From assembly GCA_015680685.1 (NCBI GenBank), contig MNCI01030702.1:116612-156450 (forward strand): a stretch of DNA of 39,839 nucleotides. Reading direction: 5' to 3'. Made by a program: the position numbers and the translations under genes. The notes beneath the pieces were generated by a model, which was not told where the DNA came from, ran no database searches, and worked only from the letters and a program-made list of their open reading frames with translations. Below, in pieces: positions 1-11,534 of this stretch. Position 1 is the stretch's first letter; each line of letters opens with the position of its first letter. The stretch is from Gnetum montanum (lineage: Eukaryota; Streptophyta; Gnetopsida; Gnetales; Gnetaceae).

Positions 1-950
1 GCCGCAACAGCACACACACATACTCATATTAACTACTGAGTTTATTTGGAGGTATATGGGCCTTGGTGTTGCCAAAGACCAGCAGGCACCTAAATCCTGT
101 TCGAGGACACTCATTGGTGGTCGCATCCCAAACGGTCGCCAACACCTAGTAGCTCTCAAGCACCTAAAAATCAAATTTTGGACTTCAAATGATGGGTTTT
201 CATTTGTGCACGCCCAGCATACATGCCCAGCGTGCACGCCCAACATGCACCATCGAGGATCTCTCAGAACAGGCACCCCAGAACAACATCTCCACCTATA
301 ATCAACTCTCAGAGGCAAGACAACTATCAGGCATCATCCCAAGCTCCCAAAAATGAAGATTCAACCTCAAAATGATGCACTTCCATGACCTATATGCTAA
401 GCATACATACTCTGCACACCCAGCGTGCACAACCGAAAGCGAGGTTGATCAGGCGATTCAGCCAACCTGCACACCCAGCGTGTACGCCCAGCGTGTACGC
501 CCAGCGTGCACAACCGAAAGCGAGGTCGATCAGGCGATTCAGCCAACCTGCACGCCCAGCGTGTACGCCCAACGTGCAGCACAGCGTACACCAGTTAAAG
601 CCTTCCAAAACCATGTCAGATCAAGTCCAAATGAGCTGAAAATCCACAGGCAGCATTCTCATGACACTAGAGCCCAAATCCAAGGGCCAAGTTCAAGATT
701 TTCTATTTTAACAGTAGTGTTCATTTATAAAGTTCAATTCTTTTGTGTTGGTCAAGTCTATACGTTGGGTTCATACGCCCAGCGTGTACATTCTGGCATG
801 CAGCACGCTGTACAATTATAACATTCTTTGCACTCGGGAAACACAGCCACATGTCATCCAACCCAAAATTTTTTCACCCACGGCCACTCATACCCTTCCA
901 GATTCGAATCTAATGCCTAAGATCTCATAAAAACCCCAATTTTTCACAAG
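1..950 (+). mobile_element. 3' internal part of an LTR retrotransposon (no clear domain)
   Basis: This stretch is visibly richer in G and C than the DNA after 1520. It ends at a polypurine tract and an LTR-like segment, so I read it as the 3' internal end of an LTR element that runs off the left edge. A frame open from 372 to 821 crosses the tandem repeat at 421-582, but I recognise no protein family in it. The repeated motif cacgcccagcgtg and variants occur at about 207-250, 415-580 and 774-800. Function unknown; assignment rests on position only. Confidence 0.4.
421..582. repeat. 81-bp tandem duplication (2 copies)
   Basis: Copy 1 is 421-501 and copy 2 is 502-582. They differ at only a few positions (T/C at unit position 26, A/G at 53, G/A at 71, plus the last few bases). 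The period is 27 codons, so the open frame at 372-821 is kept through both copies. Each unit contains one or two near-palindromes of the cacgc-cca-gcgtg type. Confidence 0.85.
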
Positions 951-1517
951 ATCAGGGGGGCTATAATTTTTTGACAAAGAGAGAGACAAAAAAAAAAGAA
1001 AAAACCTGGGACACGAGGTAAATCTGGACACTAATCCTGTACGCTAGACTTCTACCCTATGGGCTAACCATATAGCCTTCACGCTGTGCCTACAATCCAA
1101 ACCAGCATACCATCATCCCGCTGCATCCACCAGGGCTTTTTTTCCCCCTTGTGTTAGGTCCACAACTACGTTCAGACCGGTGCACTGTAATCTCCATTTT
1201 GCAATAAAGTTGCTTCATTTCTAATCAAGATTTGTTACAGTTTTCATTCATTCTTGTTTACCTTTTTTCTTATATTCCTACACGTTTATGCTCTGGTTTA
1301 CGTTTATTACGTTGTTTACAAATAACCCAGCGTATTGTATATTGGCATACGTTTGGGGAAATCCTTGTCTGATCTGCGTGCGCACCACCCAAGGTACTCT
1401 ACCTTCGTCAGTTCCAGTTCGCCCTCAAGCGAAGGTAGGGTCTTCTGTGCCCGTCTGTAGATCTCTCAGTGTCCATTCCATTCTAGCCTCGCACCGACGA
1501 TCTCAGATAGTACAACA
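951..1517 (+). mobile_element. Polypurine tract and LTR-like segment
   Basis: A purine-rich tract (atcagggggg, 951-960) is followed by a segment ending in tacaaca at 1511-1517. It holds an AATAAA polyadenylation signal at 1203-1208 and a T-rich stretch after it, as expected for the R/U5 part of an LTR. The 5' edge is unclear: the bases after the tract are ctataatttt, not TG. No second copy or target duplication is visible, so LTR identity is inferred. Confidence 0.4.
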
Positions 1518-2110
1518 ATGATGAGTTATAAATTTCTAATTAGAGTATATATATTGGGGTGTATCTAGATTGTAATTTTTTTGAGATTCTAAAACCCCTT
1601 GCTCCCACCTTGAATCGAGGTTCTCTTTTTTCCTTCATCAACCTTTTCAAGCATTTTATATAGTGTCACCCATACATTGAAGATATCATTCTTCTATGAT
1701 TAATACTCATAGCTTCAGTAATTACAAAATTTCCTATAATGGATTTAGTAATGATGTTGGCTAATCTATCTTCATTTCATGCATTCAATGATAGGGATTT
1801 TGTACAGTACCTTAATAAGCCATGCACTATGAAAATTAGTTTAAGTTGATATTTTCAAAAAGGGTAATTTTCCTTTTTTAGAATTCACTTTCTAAAATTT
1901 ATACTTTGAACATCCTATTCTATAGTGTTATAACCTAATCCTCTATTGATTCATCTTAGATTGCACAATTGAAAGAAGTTTTATTAATTCCTTTTCTCTT
2001 TGTTGAGCCTCACTTCGATGTCATGTAAAACTGTAAGTAACCTGACTATTTCGTAATGTTAGATATCTTATGAAGCCAATTGCTAGATGTGTTAAAAATA
2101 TGTATAAAGA
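1518..2110. other. AT-rich intergenic DNA, possible copia scrap
   Basis: No gene is visible. On the minus strand, near 1750-1790, a short reading resembles the end of a Ty1/copia RNase H domain (NEDRLANIITKSI), but it is too short and too decayed to annotate as a copia pol remnant. Confidence 0.3.
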
Positions 2111-3040
2111 ATCATCATTATCATCATCCTAGCCTTTTCCAAACAAAATGGGATCAACTACATGAGTTCTTTTTTACCATTATTCTATATGAAAAGCTAG
2201 ATCTTTGTTTATTTGTAGTTTCTTCAAATCATCTTTCACCATTTTTAACCATATCTTCTTTAATATTCCTTTTAGTGGCTTTCCAGAAACAATGATGTAG
2301 CAACCTTTGTTTATACGTTCATTGTCTAATCTTCTTTGCACATGTCCAAACCATCTAAGCTACCATTTTTGTAGCTTATCTGAAATAGAAACCACTCCAA
2401 ATATTCCCCTAACATCTAATTTATCTCCTCTAGTAACATTCAATATCCATCAAAGCATTCACATTTTTTCCATACTAATTTGTTTTTCATACCTCTTTTG
2501 TACTACCCAAAATTTAGCACCATATAAGATAGCAGGCTTGATTATTATCCTATAAAATTTCCTCTTCAAATTTATTGGTATTCTTTTGTCAAATATAACA
2601 CCACTAACATATCTCCATTTTGACCATCCTTTCTTCATTCTATTTCTTATATCTTTATCAATTTCATCATTCCATTGGAAGATTGATCCTAAGTAGCGAA
2701 ACACTTTGCAGTGAGGGACTTGTTTGCCTCAAATTATCACTTGTATTTTACCAATGTTTATACTATTATTAAAATAGCATTCGATATATTCTATCTTTCT
2801 TCTACTAATTTTAATCCTTTTGATTCTAGAGCATGTCTTCACTTCTCTATTTTAAAACCAATATTTTTTCAAATTGTATTCACCAGCATAATATCATCTA
2901 TAAATAGCAATCATCCAAGGATTTCATCTTATATTTTCTTTGTTATTCATCCATAATAATAACAAATAAAATCTAAGCGCAAATCCTTGATGTAGACCTA
3001 CTATGATTGAAAATTTAGATGTTGTTCTAATTTTCATGGA
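2111..3040 (-). pseudogene. LINE reverse transcriptase relic, RTE type, 3' end
   Basis: Read on the minus strand, this is the C-terminal half of a non-LTR retrotransposon reverse transcriptase. In order: RTTSKFSIIVGLHQGFAL (about 3010 down to 2955), a decayed catalytic region that reads AIYR-stop-YYAG where YADD is expected, then KIEYIECYFNN, then VFRYLGSIF, GWSKWRYVSG, LKRKFYR and KPAILYGAKFWVV (2704-2459). After that come RWFGHVQRR and VVDPILFGKG. It ends in a GAT-rich tail (2111-2130 in plus orientation). The motif order and the GATGAT tail fit RTE-clade plant LINEs. Stops and the lost catalytic motif make it dead. The 5' part (endonuclease) is missing, as is usual for 5'-truncated LINE copies. 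Confidence 0.85.
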
Positions 3041-5170
3041 AAAATATGTACAAAGAATAAGTTATGAAAGAGGTTCAATGATCATCTTTAGCAATAAGTA
3101 AATAATTTGTACATTAAATCATAAATAGTTCATAAGATTTATAAACCTTTCAACCATTATGTTCTTTTGAAATAGGTCATGCCCATTCATTAAATAAACA
3201 AAAACATAATTAGTTACATAATTATAATAAACCATTTTTACAATTACAAAATTAAGATCACTACATAACAAAAGGGATAAAACAATTTATTACCAATATA
3301 CCAAAATGTGAAAAAAAAAAAAAAAAGAACCTAAGTTATATGTTCAAGAATATGAAGAAAATGAAATGTGACATGAAAACTGTAGAATGTTGCATAAAAG
3401 CATGGTTTGAAAAAGAAACATCAATACTAATACCTATGTCTTAGCTTTGAACATAAGGATTAAATTTATTCACTAGCATTATTACATACTAGTAAACTTG
3501 TACTACTAGCAAAAATTATTGTTTGCAACTCCTCGATTAGCACTTAAGAGTAGATATAAAGATATATCAATATCATTTAACATATCTTATCTCATAATTC
3601 TTCCTTTACATAATTTACAAGGCATCTATAAAAATAAATATATAATTTATTGTAAATGCATAGTAAATAAATCAAACTCTAAAAACTATGTATTTATCCA
3701 AGTAATTATTTGTAATATCTTCAGGTAGAGCCTTTTGGCTACTATGTGGGTGCCTATAGGTTTGAATCCCACCACACTCACATAACTCAATCACTCATAA
3801 AAAAAATACAAAAGAAACAAGCATGTAAATTTTTGTAATGAATTTACTCATTTCAAACAACAACTCATACATGCTAGGGAGATCTACCTGACGAGTAGCT
3901 ACAAATGGTTTGACAACCTACACATAAATTAGATCAATAGACTTAAAAAAGAAAGATTGCATTATTCTAATTAAACATAGAATTACAAATCAAATGATCA
4001 AAAAGGATAAAAATAATATCTTGATATCAATACTATAGAAATGAGAAAATGCTTCTAATGTAAATGGCCAAAGAAATTTAGAAAAAAAATGTAGCCTCAT
4101 TATAAATTACAAAATAATTTCTAACCTTGATGACAAGAGAAACATATGAAATGCAGAGAAGAAATAAGATTGAAAGCACAAAAATGAAGAAGATATGGGT
4201 ATTAATTACTTGACAAAATAAATTATGGGATATATATAAGAAAAAAAATTAAAGAGCATACAAAATTCCCACAAAGGGGGAATATGTTGTTTTGCATAGG
4301 AAACTGGAGAAAAGGTAAAGATAATAACATATCTATTGAAAGCAAAGAAAAGAATGTACACAATGAAGAAATCTATGGTTGGAAAGGAAGTTGAGCTACA
4401 ACAACACTAGAAAGAATGAAGACTAAGGTTGCAAGACCCTCATGTTGTTGCAATTGTTCTGCTATATGTCCTCTAAATATCTTGCTTCAATTGCAAGGGA
4501 TGGAATTGGAACTAGAAATTATTGGATAGTTTTGCTATAAGAAGTGTATATGTTTACTAGAAAATAAATTTTGAGAAAGAAATATATTTTTCAAAGATCT
4601 CAAGAGCTTCAACTACCAAAAAATGTAAATGAAGGATCCAAGGCTTCTATTTATAGGCCAAAGCATATGCCTTGAAATTTATGATAACTAAATTGACCAT
4701 GAAACTAACCTTGGTATTGATTTAAAATTTTATTCAACATCTAAACAAAAATAACACTACGTGTTTCTTCTTACATGAATTTGAAAATGAGGATCGAAAT
4801 TAACTTATTAGTTAACAATGACTAGCAATTTGAATACTAGAATGATGTGGCTAGGGAGATGCTAAACTACAATTTTATGGTGATTTGAATGTCAATATAA
4901 TATTGAAAATAAAATCAAATTAACATTAGATGTTGATTTCAGTGTTAATTCTAAGGAACTAAATAACTCATGATGGCCATGCTAAGCTGACTTTGATTCT
5001 AAAGAAGAATTCCAACGTTGACATCAATATTGAGATTATAACTTACAAAACTACTGGAAAAGAGTTAATTTTTAATAGGTAAATTACTATCAACACTAGA
5101 ATCAATGACAAGTGTTGATATGAATATCAATTCCTAAAATGATGATGAAGCTTGATTAAATCTAAAGATT
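3041..5170. other. AT-rich intergenic DNA without recognisable genes
   Basis: About 2.1 kb of low-complexity AT-rich DNA with a poly-A run near 3309-3326. Apart from the tRNA-like unit at 3722-3812 I see no protein-coding similarity, RNA gene or LTR. Confidence 0.6.
3722..3812 (+). repeat. tRNA-derived SINE candidate
   Basis: A sequence like a pol III internal promoter: ggtagagcc followed about 35 bp later by a B box, ggtttgaatccc, against the consensus GGTTCGANTCC. It is followed by an A-rich stretch (about 3797-3812). The pattern fits a short tRNA-derived SINE. No target duplication or second copy was found. Confidence 0.35.
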
Positions 5171-5185
5171 TGTGTTGGAATTGAA

Positions 5186-5350
5186 GAGAAATATGGATGA
5201 AGAGATGAATCTAAGGAGGGTGATATATGCTCTCTATAAATAATATTCCTTATAATTTTTACCAATACATCATCCTTATAGAAATATGGATGAAGAGAGC
5301 ATATACCAAGGCATATATTATTGATATATGCTCTCTATAAATAATATTAT
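5186..5350. repeat. Direct repeats flanking a 12-bp perfect hairpin
   Basis: gatatatgctctctataa occurs at 5222 and again at 5323. gaaatatggatgaagaga occurs at about 5188 and 5281. Within the second copy, agagagcatata (5294-5305) and tatatgctctct (5325-5336) form a perfect 12-bp stem with a 19-base loop. It looks like a local duplication of about 95-100 bp. No transposon family recognised. Confidence 0.6.
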
Positions 5351-5452
5351 ATTGGTGGATAAATCTAAGGAAGCCATAGCTACAAAAATTTTCACATCCT
5401 CATTCCCAAAGGTTACCACTCCATAATAAAGATGGTGCCTCTTCATAACAAA

Positions 5453-5906
5453 TGTTGTAATTATTGTAATAAGACTTAAAAGGATAAGTTATAATTAAGA
5501 CCCCAATGGTGCATTGTAAAAACAGGCATATCTAATAAGGTGACATTTGGGGGTTTAACCTAAGGTATTTATACATGGGAATTAGAAGTTATATCAACAC
5601 GGAGTTGCAAAGCCAACAATGGTAAATAACATGTGCCAAGTAAAATGGAACAAGAATGTGGCTGGCCACCCCTTTTGGTTGGTTATAGACCTAACTATGG
5701 TGGTAGTGTTGAATTCCCTCTAATGGATAACTGCTAAAGAAAGATAACCCCAAGAAACCCTTAGAGCATAACCTAGATACACTATTCCATATTAACAAAA
5801 AATTTTGTTCATTTTTTTATATTTTCCCTACTATTTTCTTTATGCATAATGTTAAATATTATGAATATTTGACAATTTCCAAGACATTCGAAAACAAGAT
5901 GTTACA
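5453..5906 (+). mobile_element. Candidate Ty1/copia 5' LTR
   Basis: The segment starts TGTTG and ends TTACA directly before a primer-binding site (see 5909-5920). It has a TATA-like box (tatttata, 5566-5573). The right edge is supported by the primer site; the left edge is a guess at a suitable TG. No 3' partner LTR is visible and the downstream coding part is decayed beyond recognition. Confidence 0.45.
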
Positions 5907-5908
5907 TA

Positions 5909-5920
5909 TGGTATCAGAAC
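5909..5920 (+). other. Primer-binding site for tRNA-iMet
   Basis: tggtatcagaac matches 11 of 12 bases of TGGTATCAGAGC, the complement of the initiator-Met tRNA 3' end used by most plant Ty1/copia elements. Position just after an LTR-like end (aca, then ta) is as expected. Confidence 0.7.
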
Positions 5921-7191
5921 AAACCACAACCTAAGGACTAATCAAAATAAGGGGTTGTCTACAATCCAATGACAAACCATGGAGCCACAATGCAAGGAGA
6001 ATCATGGACCACTACCAAATGCACCTTATGTTCAAGATGGACCATGCTATCAACAAGATTTCTTCCCAATGATGTTTATGGATATTCATTCCTAGAGTTC
6101 CAAGAGTTCAAACCACACATCAACAAGGTACATCAACCATGAGAAACCATAGTAAGAAAAGGATACATTATTCCAAGTAACTCTTACCCATCTTGTAATG
6201 TTGTTACAACTTAATTAACTAATTAATGCTATCATTATGTATCTTCCATGAGATTAGTAACCATAGCCTAAGTCATTTAAGACATTGTCTCACTTTGGAA
6301 CTTATTATTCCTAAATACCTAACCCCTATAACTTAACATTACACAATACTACCTAAGATCTATACATTAGTAAGTTTAAGGGATTCAACCTAGCCATAAG
6401 ATTTTTGGATTTATCTTAGAGTTGAGTTGTTAGTAATAATTAAATCTAAGTCACTTAGAAGTCCTCATGTCAATCCTACGTCAACATAGTAATGTCTAAA
6501 TCAGTGAAGTAGGTTATTTTGGTCTTTTAAAATATTAAAAATCCAACTTAGTAATTTCACTCTTAGACCATGCTCAATACATACTATTCATCAACATAAT
6601 TCCAATAGTACTAATTTCATCTTGATCAAGGTTACAGTTTGGGAGATGTCACCATTAGAAATTTCTTTTTATGCATGTGTTAAAAAATAATTTAAAAATT
6701 TAAAAAAAAAAGATAAATTCAAAATTTTGGGGTAAGGAATTAAACCTAAAACCTTATGCTTATTAAGCCACATGGCCTAGACATTAATCTACCAACCACC
6801 AAAGCTAATTAGCTTAATGTGTTTACATATTGTCATTTTTTCAATATATTAAAATTTTAATTAAAAAAATTAAAACTCATGGGTTTTAATTGTACCATGT
6901 TGCATAGTGGTAGTGTTGCATAGGGCCCGACTAGTACCTAGCCATACCTATTACAACCAAGATACCTATACGACCACTACCTTCTACCATCTATCAAATG
7001 GCAGTATGCCTATCTCTATCACATTATCTACTTGTTGTGCTACTTTCTTCGCCATCCACCTATTCTGTTGTCATGTTTGCATGCTACCTCCACTTAGCAC
7101 ATTGTTGCCATTACCAATGCCACTATTGTTAAAACCCTTGTCAAAAAAATCCCTTAGAAATTTTGGTGTCTGCAATGTCTATGAGCCCTAG
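5921..7191. other. Decayed retroelement interior / AT-rich DNA
   Basis: A possible start of a copia gag lies near 5969 (atgacaaaccatggagcc), but the frame is soon lost. The rest carries no reverse-transcriptase, integrase or host-gene similarity that I can see. A 94-codon open frame at 6907-7191 has the composition of chance translation. Confidence 0.4.
6720..6800 (-). repeat. tRNA-like SINE candidate (minus)
   Basis: On the minus strand tggttggtagattaatg (A-box-like) is followed by ggtttaattcc, which resembles a pol III B box. A SINE head or tRNA relic is the simplest reading. No tail or duplicated target site was identified. Confidence 0.3.
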
Positions 7192-7263
7192 GAGCACCAT
7201 GCGCTCTAGCCTCATGAGCACTGTGGGCTCCAACCTAATGAGCACCATGGGCTTAAATGTCCC
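7192..7263. repeat. 24-bp tandem repeat (3 copies)
   Basis: Units begin at 7192, 7216 and 7240, each starting gagca(c) and including a tgggct or gcgctc core. Copies are imperfect. The period is 8 codons but no convincing frame spans it. Confidence 0.65.
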
Positions 7264-8015
7264 CTAGCAATTTTGACCAGTATGAAAGTTCATTAATTAA
7301 CAAAAAAATTATGAAATTCTATCAATTAATGAAAAATTTGAAAATTTTGTCAATTCACAAAAAAAAGTCCTAAAATCCATCACATGATAGAAAAATTCAA
7401 ATTTGGCATTTTGATGAGATGCAAAATTTAAATATGAAAATGCATCCAAATGTAACCACTGATCAAATTTATGGTTTGGTAGCAACTAAGATAAAAATTC
7501 CATAATTAAGTATACTCATCCTAGAGTAGTATTAGAATGGATGACCTCTCAAGAAGCTCTCAAGAAGTCTCAAAAGTTCATGCCCAAATTTTTAAACTTT
7601 AAAAGCCATAACTTTTGATTCTAGAACCTTTTTTGGTGAACGAAGAGTTATTTCTAACAAATTTTAATCTCTCAGATGCAATGGCAAAGTCAAATTTGTC
7701 CTATAGAGCTCAAAAATTTAGTTTTTAAACTATGTCCTAATAGTATATCTTAAGGCCATCACATGCTTCATTTAGTATAACTCAGCCATACGCTATATGT
7801 TTTTGAAATATGAATAATCATTTGCAACATTGTTCAATATTTTAAACCCAATGGTAAGGTTAAATTGACCATTTGAATAGCCAAAATTAGGTGATATATT
7901 TAAATTATGCCTTAGGAGGTCATAACCTAGTTTGACTAACAATGCCTAATAATTTAATTATTAGGAATAACAAATTCAACACTTTAGGAAAATTTTGAGC
8001 CTTGAGATTAAGTGT
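7264..8015. other. AT-rich DNA left of element A
   Basis: No gene or RNA seen. Phrases such as gccataacttttgattct are of a kind common in plant retroelement untranslated regions, but I cannot place them in a family. Confidence 0.4.
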
Positions 8016-8889
8016 TGATGAAGCATCCAGTCACTGCATCAACTGGGTCGTGTTGACGAAGCCTCGTTAACGCGGCCACGTCGACGTGACCCCATCAACA
8101 CATCTTTCCAAGCATTGACGTGGCCTCATCAACATAGAGTCCATTTTCTACTATAAATATGCGTGCACCCATCACATTTATGGCATCTTATGTTCAATTT
8201 GTAGCAAAGCTCTTGTAGTTTGTCTCTATGAAAGTTAGAGTATTTCCCAAGTGCCCACAGCAGGAGTTTGAAGAGTGTACGGCTCTTTATTCAAGTGCTA
8301 ATGTACCTGAGCCCATTGGCGTGACCGCCAATAAAGATGAGCTTGTTGAAAATTCCTTGCAGCATTTGGATTAAACTACTTAAGAATTAAAATGTTTTAA
8401 TATTTTATTATTATTATCGCTTTATAGTTACAATGCTTTTTATAGTTTATGAGAACCATAAGCATGACCATCTCAAACATATATCTGATGCTTGGCAACC
8501 CAGTCACGCCTAATGTCTGGTAGCCCAGTAGTGGTTAGGACATGCTTAGGATGTGCATGGAGGATGGGATTGATTGTTTATGCTAGGGATAGTTAAGCAA
8601 TAGTGTAGATCAATCATAACATTATATAGCCTTTCATTTCCTACACTAGAAGAACTAGACTTTAAAGATAAGAAGAAAACACATAAAAATCATATACCTT
8701 AGTCTCACTTAACCATCATTCGAGAATGTCACAAGTGAGGTTGAGAGGACAACAACCATTCTAACTGAGGTTTTTCTGGCTAGAATTCTATGTACGTAAG
8801 TGCTTGCAGTCTTCAGAATTCTCAACTGAGTTGTGCATAAACGCTCGGGATTCGTATGGTTGGGCATAGGGGTACCTCGCCGCTCATCA
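8016..8889 (+). repeat. Element A 5' LTR
   Basis: Starts TGATGAAGC and ends CTCATCA, directly before the primer site. The match to 20508-21397 is collinear along its whole length. U3 holds two blocks of gacgt plus catcaaca (8081-8100 and about 8116-8134), a 12-bp perfect palindrome CACGTCGACGTG (8077-8088), and a TATA box ctataaatat (8151-8160). Confidence 0.93.
8151..8160 (+). promoter_or_regulatory. TATA box of element A 5' LTR
   Basis: ctataaatat lies 136 bp inside the LTR and is kept unchanged in the 3' LTR (20643-20652), where the surroundings have diverged. It marks the pol II promoter of the element. Confidence 0.75.
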
Positions 8890-8908
8890 TTGGCACTGTT
8901 GCTGGGGA
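8890..8908 (+). other. Primer-binding site for tRNA-Asp
   Basis: tggcactgttgctgggga matches the tRNA-Asp type site TGGCGCCGTTGCCGGGGA at all but three positions. Each difference is a transition at or next to a CpG, as expected from loss of methylated cytosine. It follows the LTR end by one base. Confidence 0.85.
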
Positions 8909-9051
8909 TTGTTAGTCTTTCATGCACTCTATAGCCTTAGCATGATCATCACTTACCTCATTGGAATAGACCTATTACGTCAAAATATACTCACACTAAA
9001 TGACTCAGGTAAGAGTACAATACACTAAGTTATTTGTTGTTTAACACTAAT

Positions 9052-11110
9052 ATGTCTTCTTCTCACAAGTGAGATGAATCCAACCCATAAGTACCCCAAG
9101 AATGTTGGGTGATATATATTCATCTAGATGAGTATATTCCCAACTTCACCTTCATCTTGCATCAAGATGAGCAGCTGCGATGGCTGGACATGGAGGGTAA
9201 CGTTATATTGCCCCCTGATTGATCGATTCCTGAAATGCTACTCCAAACTCTCACCAAATTGGGCATTCAGGACCGAGTTGAGGAGTACATGATGGAGGAT
9301 CATGATTATTGAGACTATCATCCAAATGAGGCACAATGGAAGCAGGACCTGCAACAAGCACAACATCATGAATGAGCAAAGGCCAAACGGTCCACCAACC
9401 CTTTGTCTCCACTCCCACATTAGAATATCTAATCCATCATACAGAGTCAAGGGTCAAGCAACCTGGAGTTCCAGGATGTTGAGGGATCTCCCACCGGAGA
9501 TCATGGCGAAGGTGAAGATGGACGTGAAGATCGAGGCCATCGTCATGGGAGAGAAGGTGATCGACACAGTGGTGGTGGCAATCCTCCCCCCTCATCTCAT
9601 TCCCTTCTTTTAACTTTAGCTTCATCAGGTTTTGAATCCGACCGCAACAATCGTAGGAGGGATCGTGATGGCGATGATCGTCAAGATCGACGTGATCGAG
9701 GACACCGATAGGAATGTCGTGACCGAGGGCGTCAGCAGTCATAGAAGGATCCCATCACAAAAGGAGAGGTAGCAAAGACTGTCATGGATGCCATGGACAT
9801 CCTCAAGACCATGACCTTGATGAACCACTACTTGCCACTTGAAGTATGCTCAACATAGCAAAGGCAGTTCACATACCTACCAGGCATTTGCAGGATAGCT
9901 AGATCAAGCACCTTGATATGAACAACACTTCTAGGTTTAAAGGGGGATATAACTATGATCCACAGACTCACCTACAAGCATTTCATGATGCCTACACCCT
10001 GCAAAATATTGAAAATGAATGGCAAAAACTCAAGCTATTCCCCCAAACACTCATTAAGGAGGTAGAAAGATGGTACCAGTCTTTGGAGCTAGAATCAATT
10101 AGGCAATGGAATACGATGTTGAAGCTATTCAATGACAAATACCAAACTTACTCCAAGGTGTCTAATTTGAGACAACAAATCTAGGGGTGGAAACAAGGTA
10201 ACCATGAGCACTTAGATGCAGCCATAAGCAAATAATACTCATTGTTCGACTGATGCCTTGGTCATGGCTACTCTCAGCGGGAGCAGCTTTTCCATGTCAT
10301 GGATGGGCTTCGTTTCGAAATAAGAAGGACCCTTGGCATTTATGCTCAAGGATAGTTATCCGAGTTAAGGGCTTATCAACTTCAGCAATTAGTTGAGTAG
10401 GTAGCCAAGGAAGAGGGGGAACTACGAAAATGAGAAAGTGTAGAGGTATATAATTAAGATCCTTTCATCTAGAAGAGGGAGGTCCGATTTTTTGAAGACG
10501 AGGAGGAGTCATCTTTGGATGCATTGGTGAATAGGAAGAATTTACCTATACAAAAGTTCACTTCCAAAATTTTGGCCAAGGTGGACAAGATGTGGGATTC
10601 TTAGGATGAAAAATTCCAAAGTGTTTTAAAAATCACCAAAGAATCCAAAGAACAACATAATGATCTGGATCGATGAACAAAAAAAGAGGTTGAACATGCC
10701 TACCACAAAGGTAAGGGCAAGGTTGCTACGGTAGAACAAGTTGCAAACTTGGACACTAAGGAAGACGATGGATGTGACATATGCCAGTACGAACATTCTA
10801 AGGGATGTTGCCCCGTGGTGTTACATTTGCAAGAGTCAAGGATGTACACTCTGAATCCTTACTTATCAAAAAGTCAAACACCCTGGAGATTACCTTATCC
10901 CCAAGGAAATTCCAGGTAGTTCCACCAGCAACAGGGATATTATCCAAGTGGGGCTCTACCACAATCGTATGAGCACTACCAGCAATGGCAACACCCACAG
11001 TCATGGGGGATGCCACCCCCAAGGCAGCAGTACCCTCATCGATAGCCAGATGCTTATGGGTACTATGTTTAGTAGCCAATCTCCTTGCGAGACTCTTCTA
11101 GTCATGTAAC
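9052..11110 (+). pseudogene. Element A gag (decayed)
   Basis: Structural protein that would form the virus-like particle. The likely start is ATG 9052 (MSSSHK), matching the gag start of element B (MSSLHK). A charged Arg/Asp-rich stretch (about 9640-9710) precedes DEPLLA and the retrotransposon gag core. In the core, AFHDAYTLQ, LFPQTLIKEVERWYQSL and KLFNDKYQTY (9970-10150) fit Retrotrans_gag. A zinc-knuckle-like CDICQYEHSKGCC (about 10772-10812, spacing C-x2-C-x3-H-x4-C) follows. Several stops sit at Gln-like codons, and at least one frameshift lies between 9052 and 9918. A Gln/Pro-rich tail runs to about 11110. Confidence 0.8.
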
Positions 11111-11534
11111 CTTTCAAAATCATTACTACCCTCCAAAATACTTTCGGGCCTAATCTCTGTCACCTAAGCGGGAAAACCCACACCTACACTATCCTTTTCC
11201 ATCTCCTTTTTCCATACCTATCCATCAACCCTCAACTCACCTACCTTCTGGTCTGCGTATGCAGGGAGAAATACCTCCATAGCCATAGCAGCATAATACC
11301 ACAAGGGCCGTCAATTTACAACCGATTTCTCAACCAAGCGAGTCAGAATCAAAACCATGGAAACACTCCTTTTTCTAGCTTAATAACCTAAACACACCCT
11401 CACACTCATCTACGGCCAGTGCCCCTGCATCTCCAACTACCTCTGATACTTAATCCTTTGAGAAACCTTCAAACCAAACACCTTTCAATGTGCAAACCGT
11501 CATGTTAACACATGCTATGACAGACTAGATTAAG

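Noticed and set aside
1750-1800. Ty1/copia RNase H end on the minus strand
   Set aside because: Only about a dozen residues look right and there is no flanking support.
9302-9742. Open frames of 103 and 101 codons on both strands
   Set aside because: They overlap the gag region of element A in other frames; the charged DR-rich gag frame explains the sequence.
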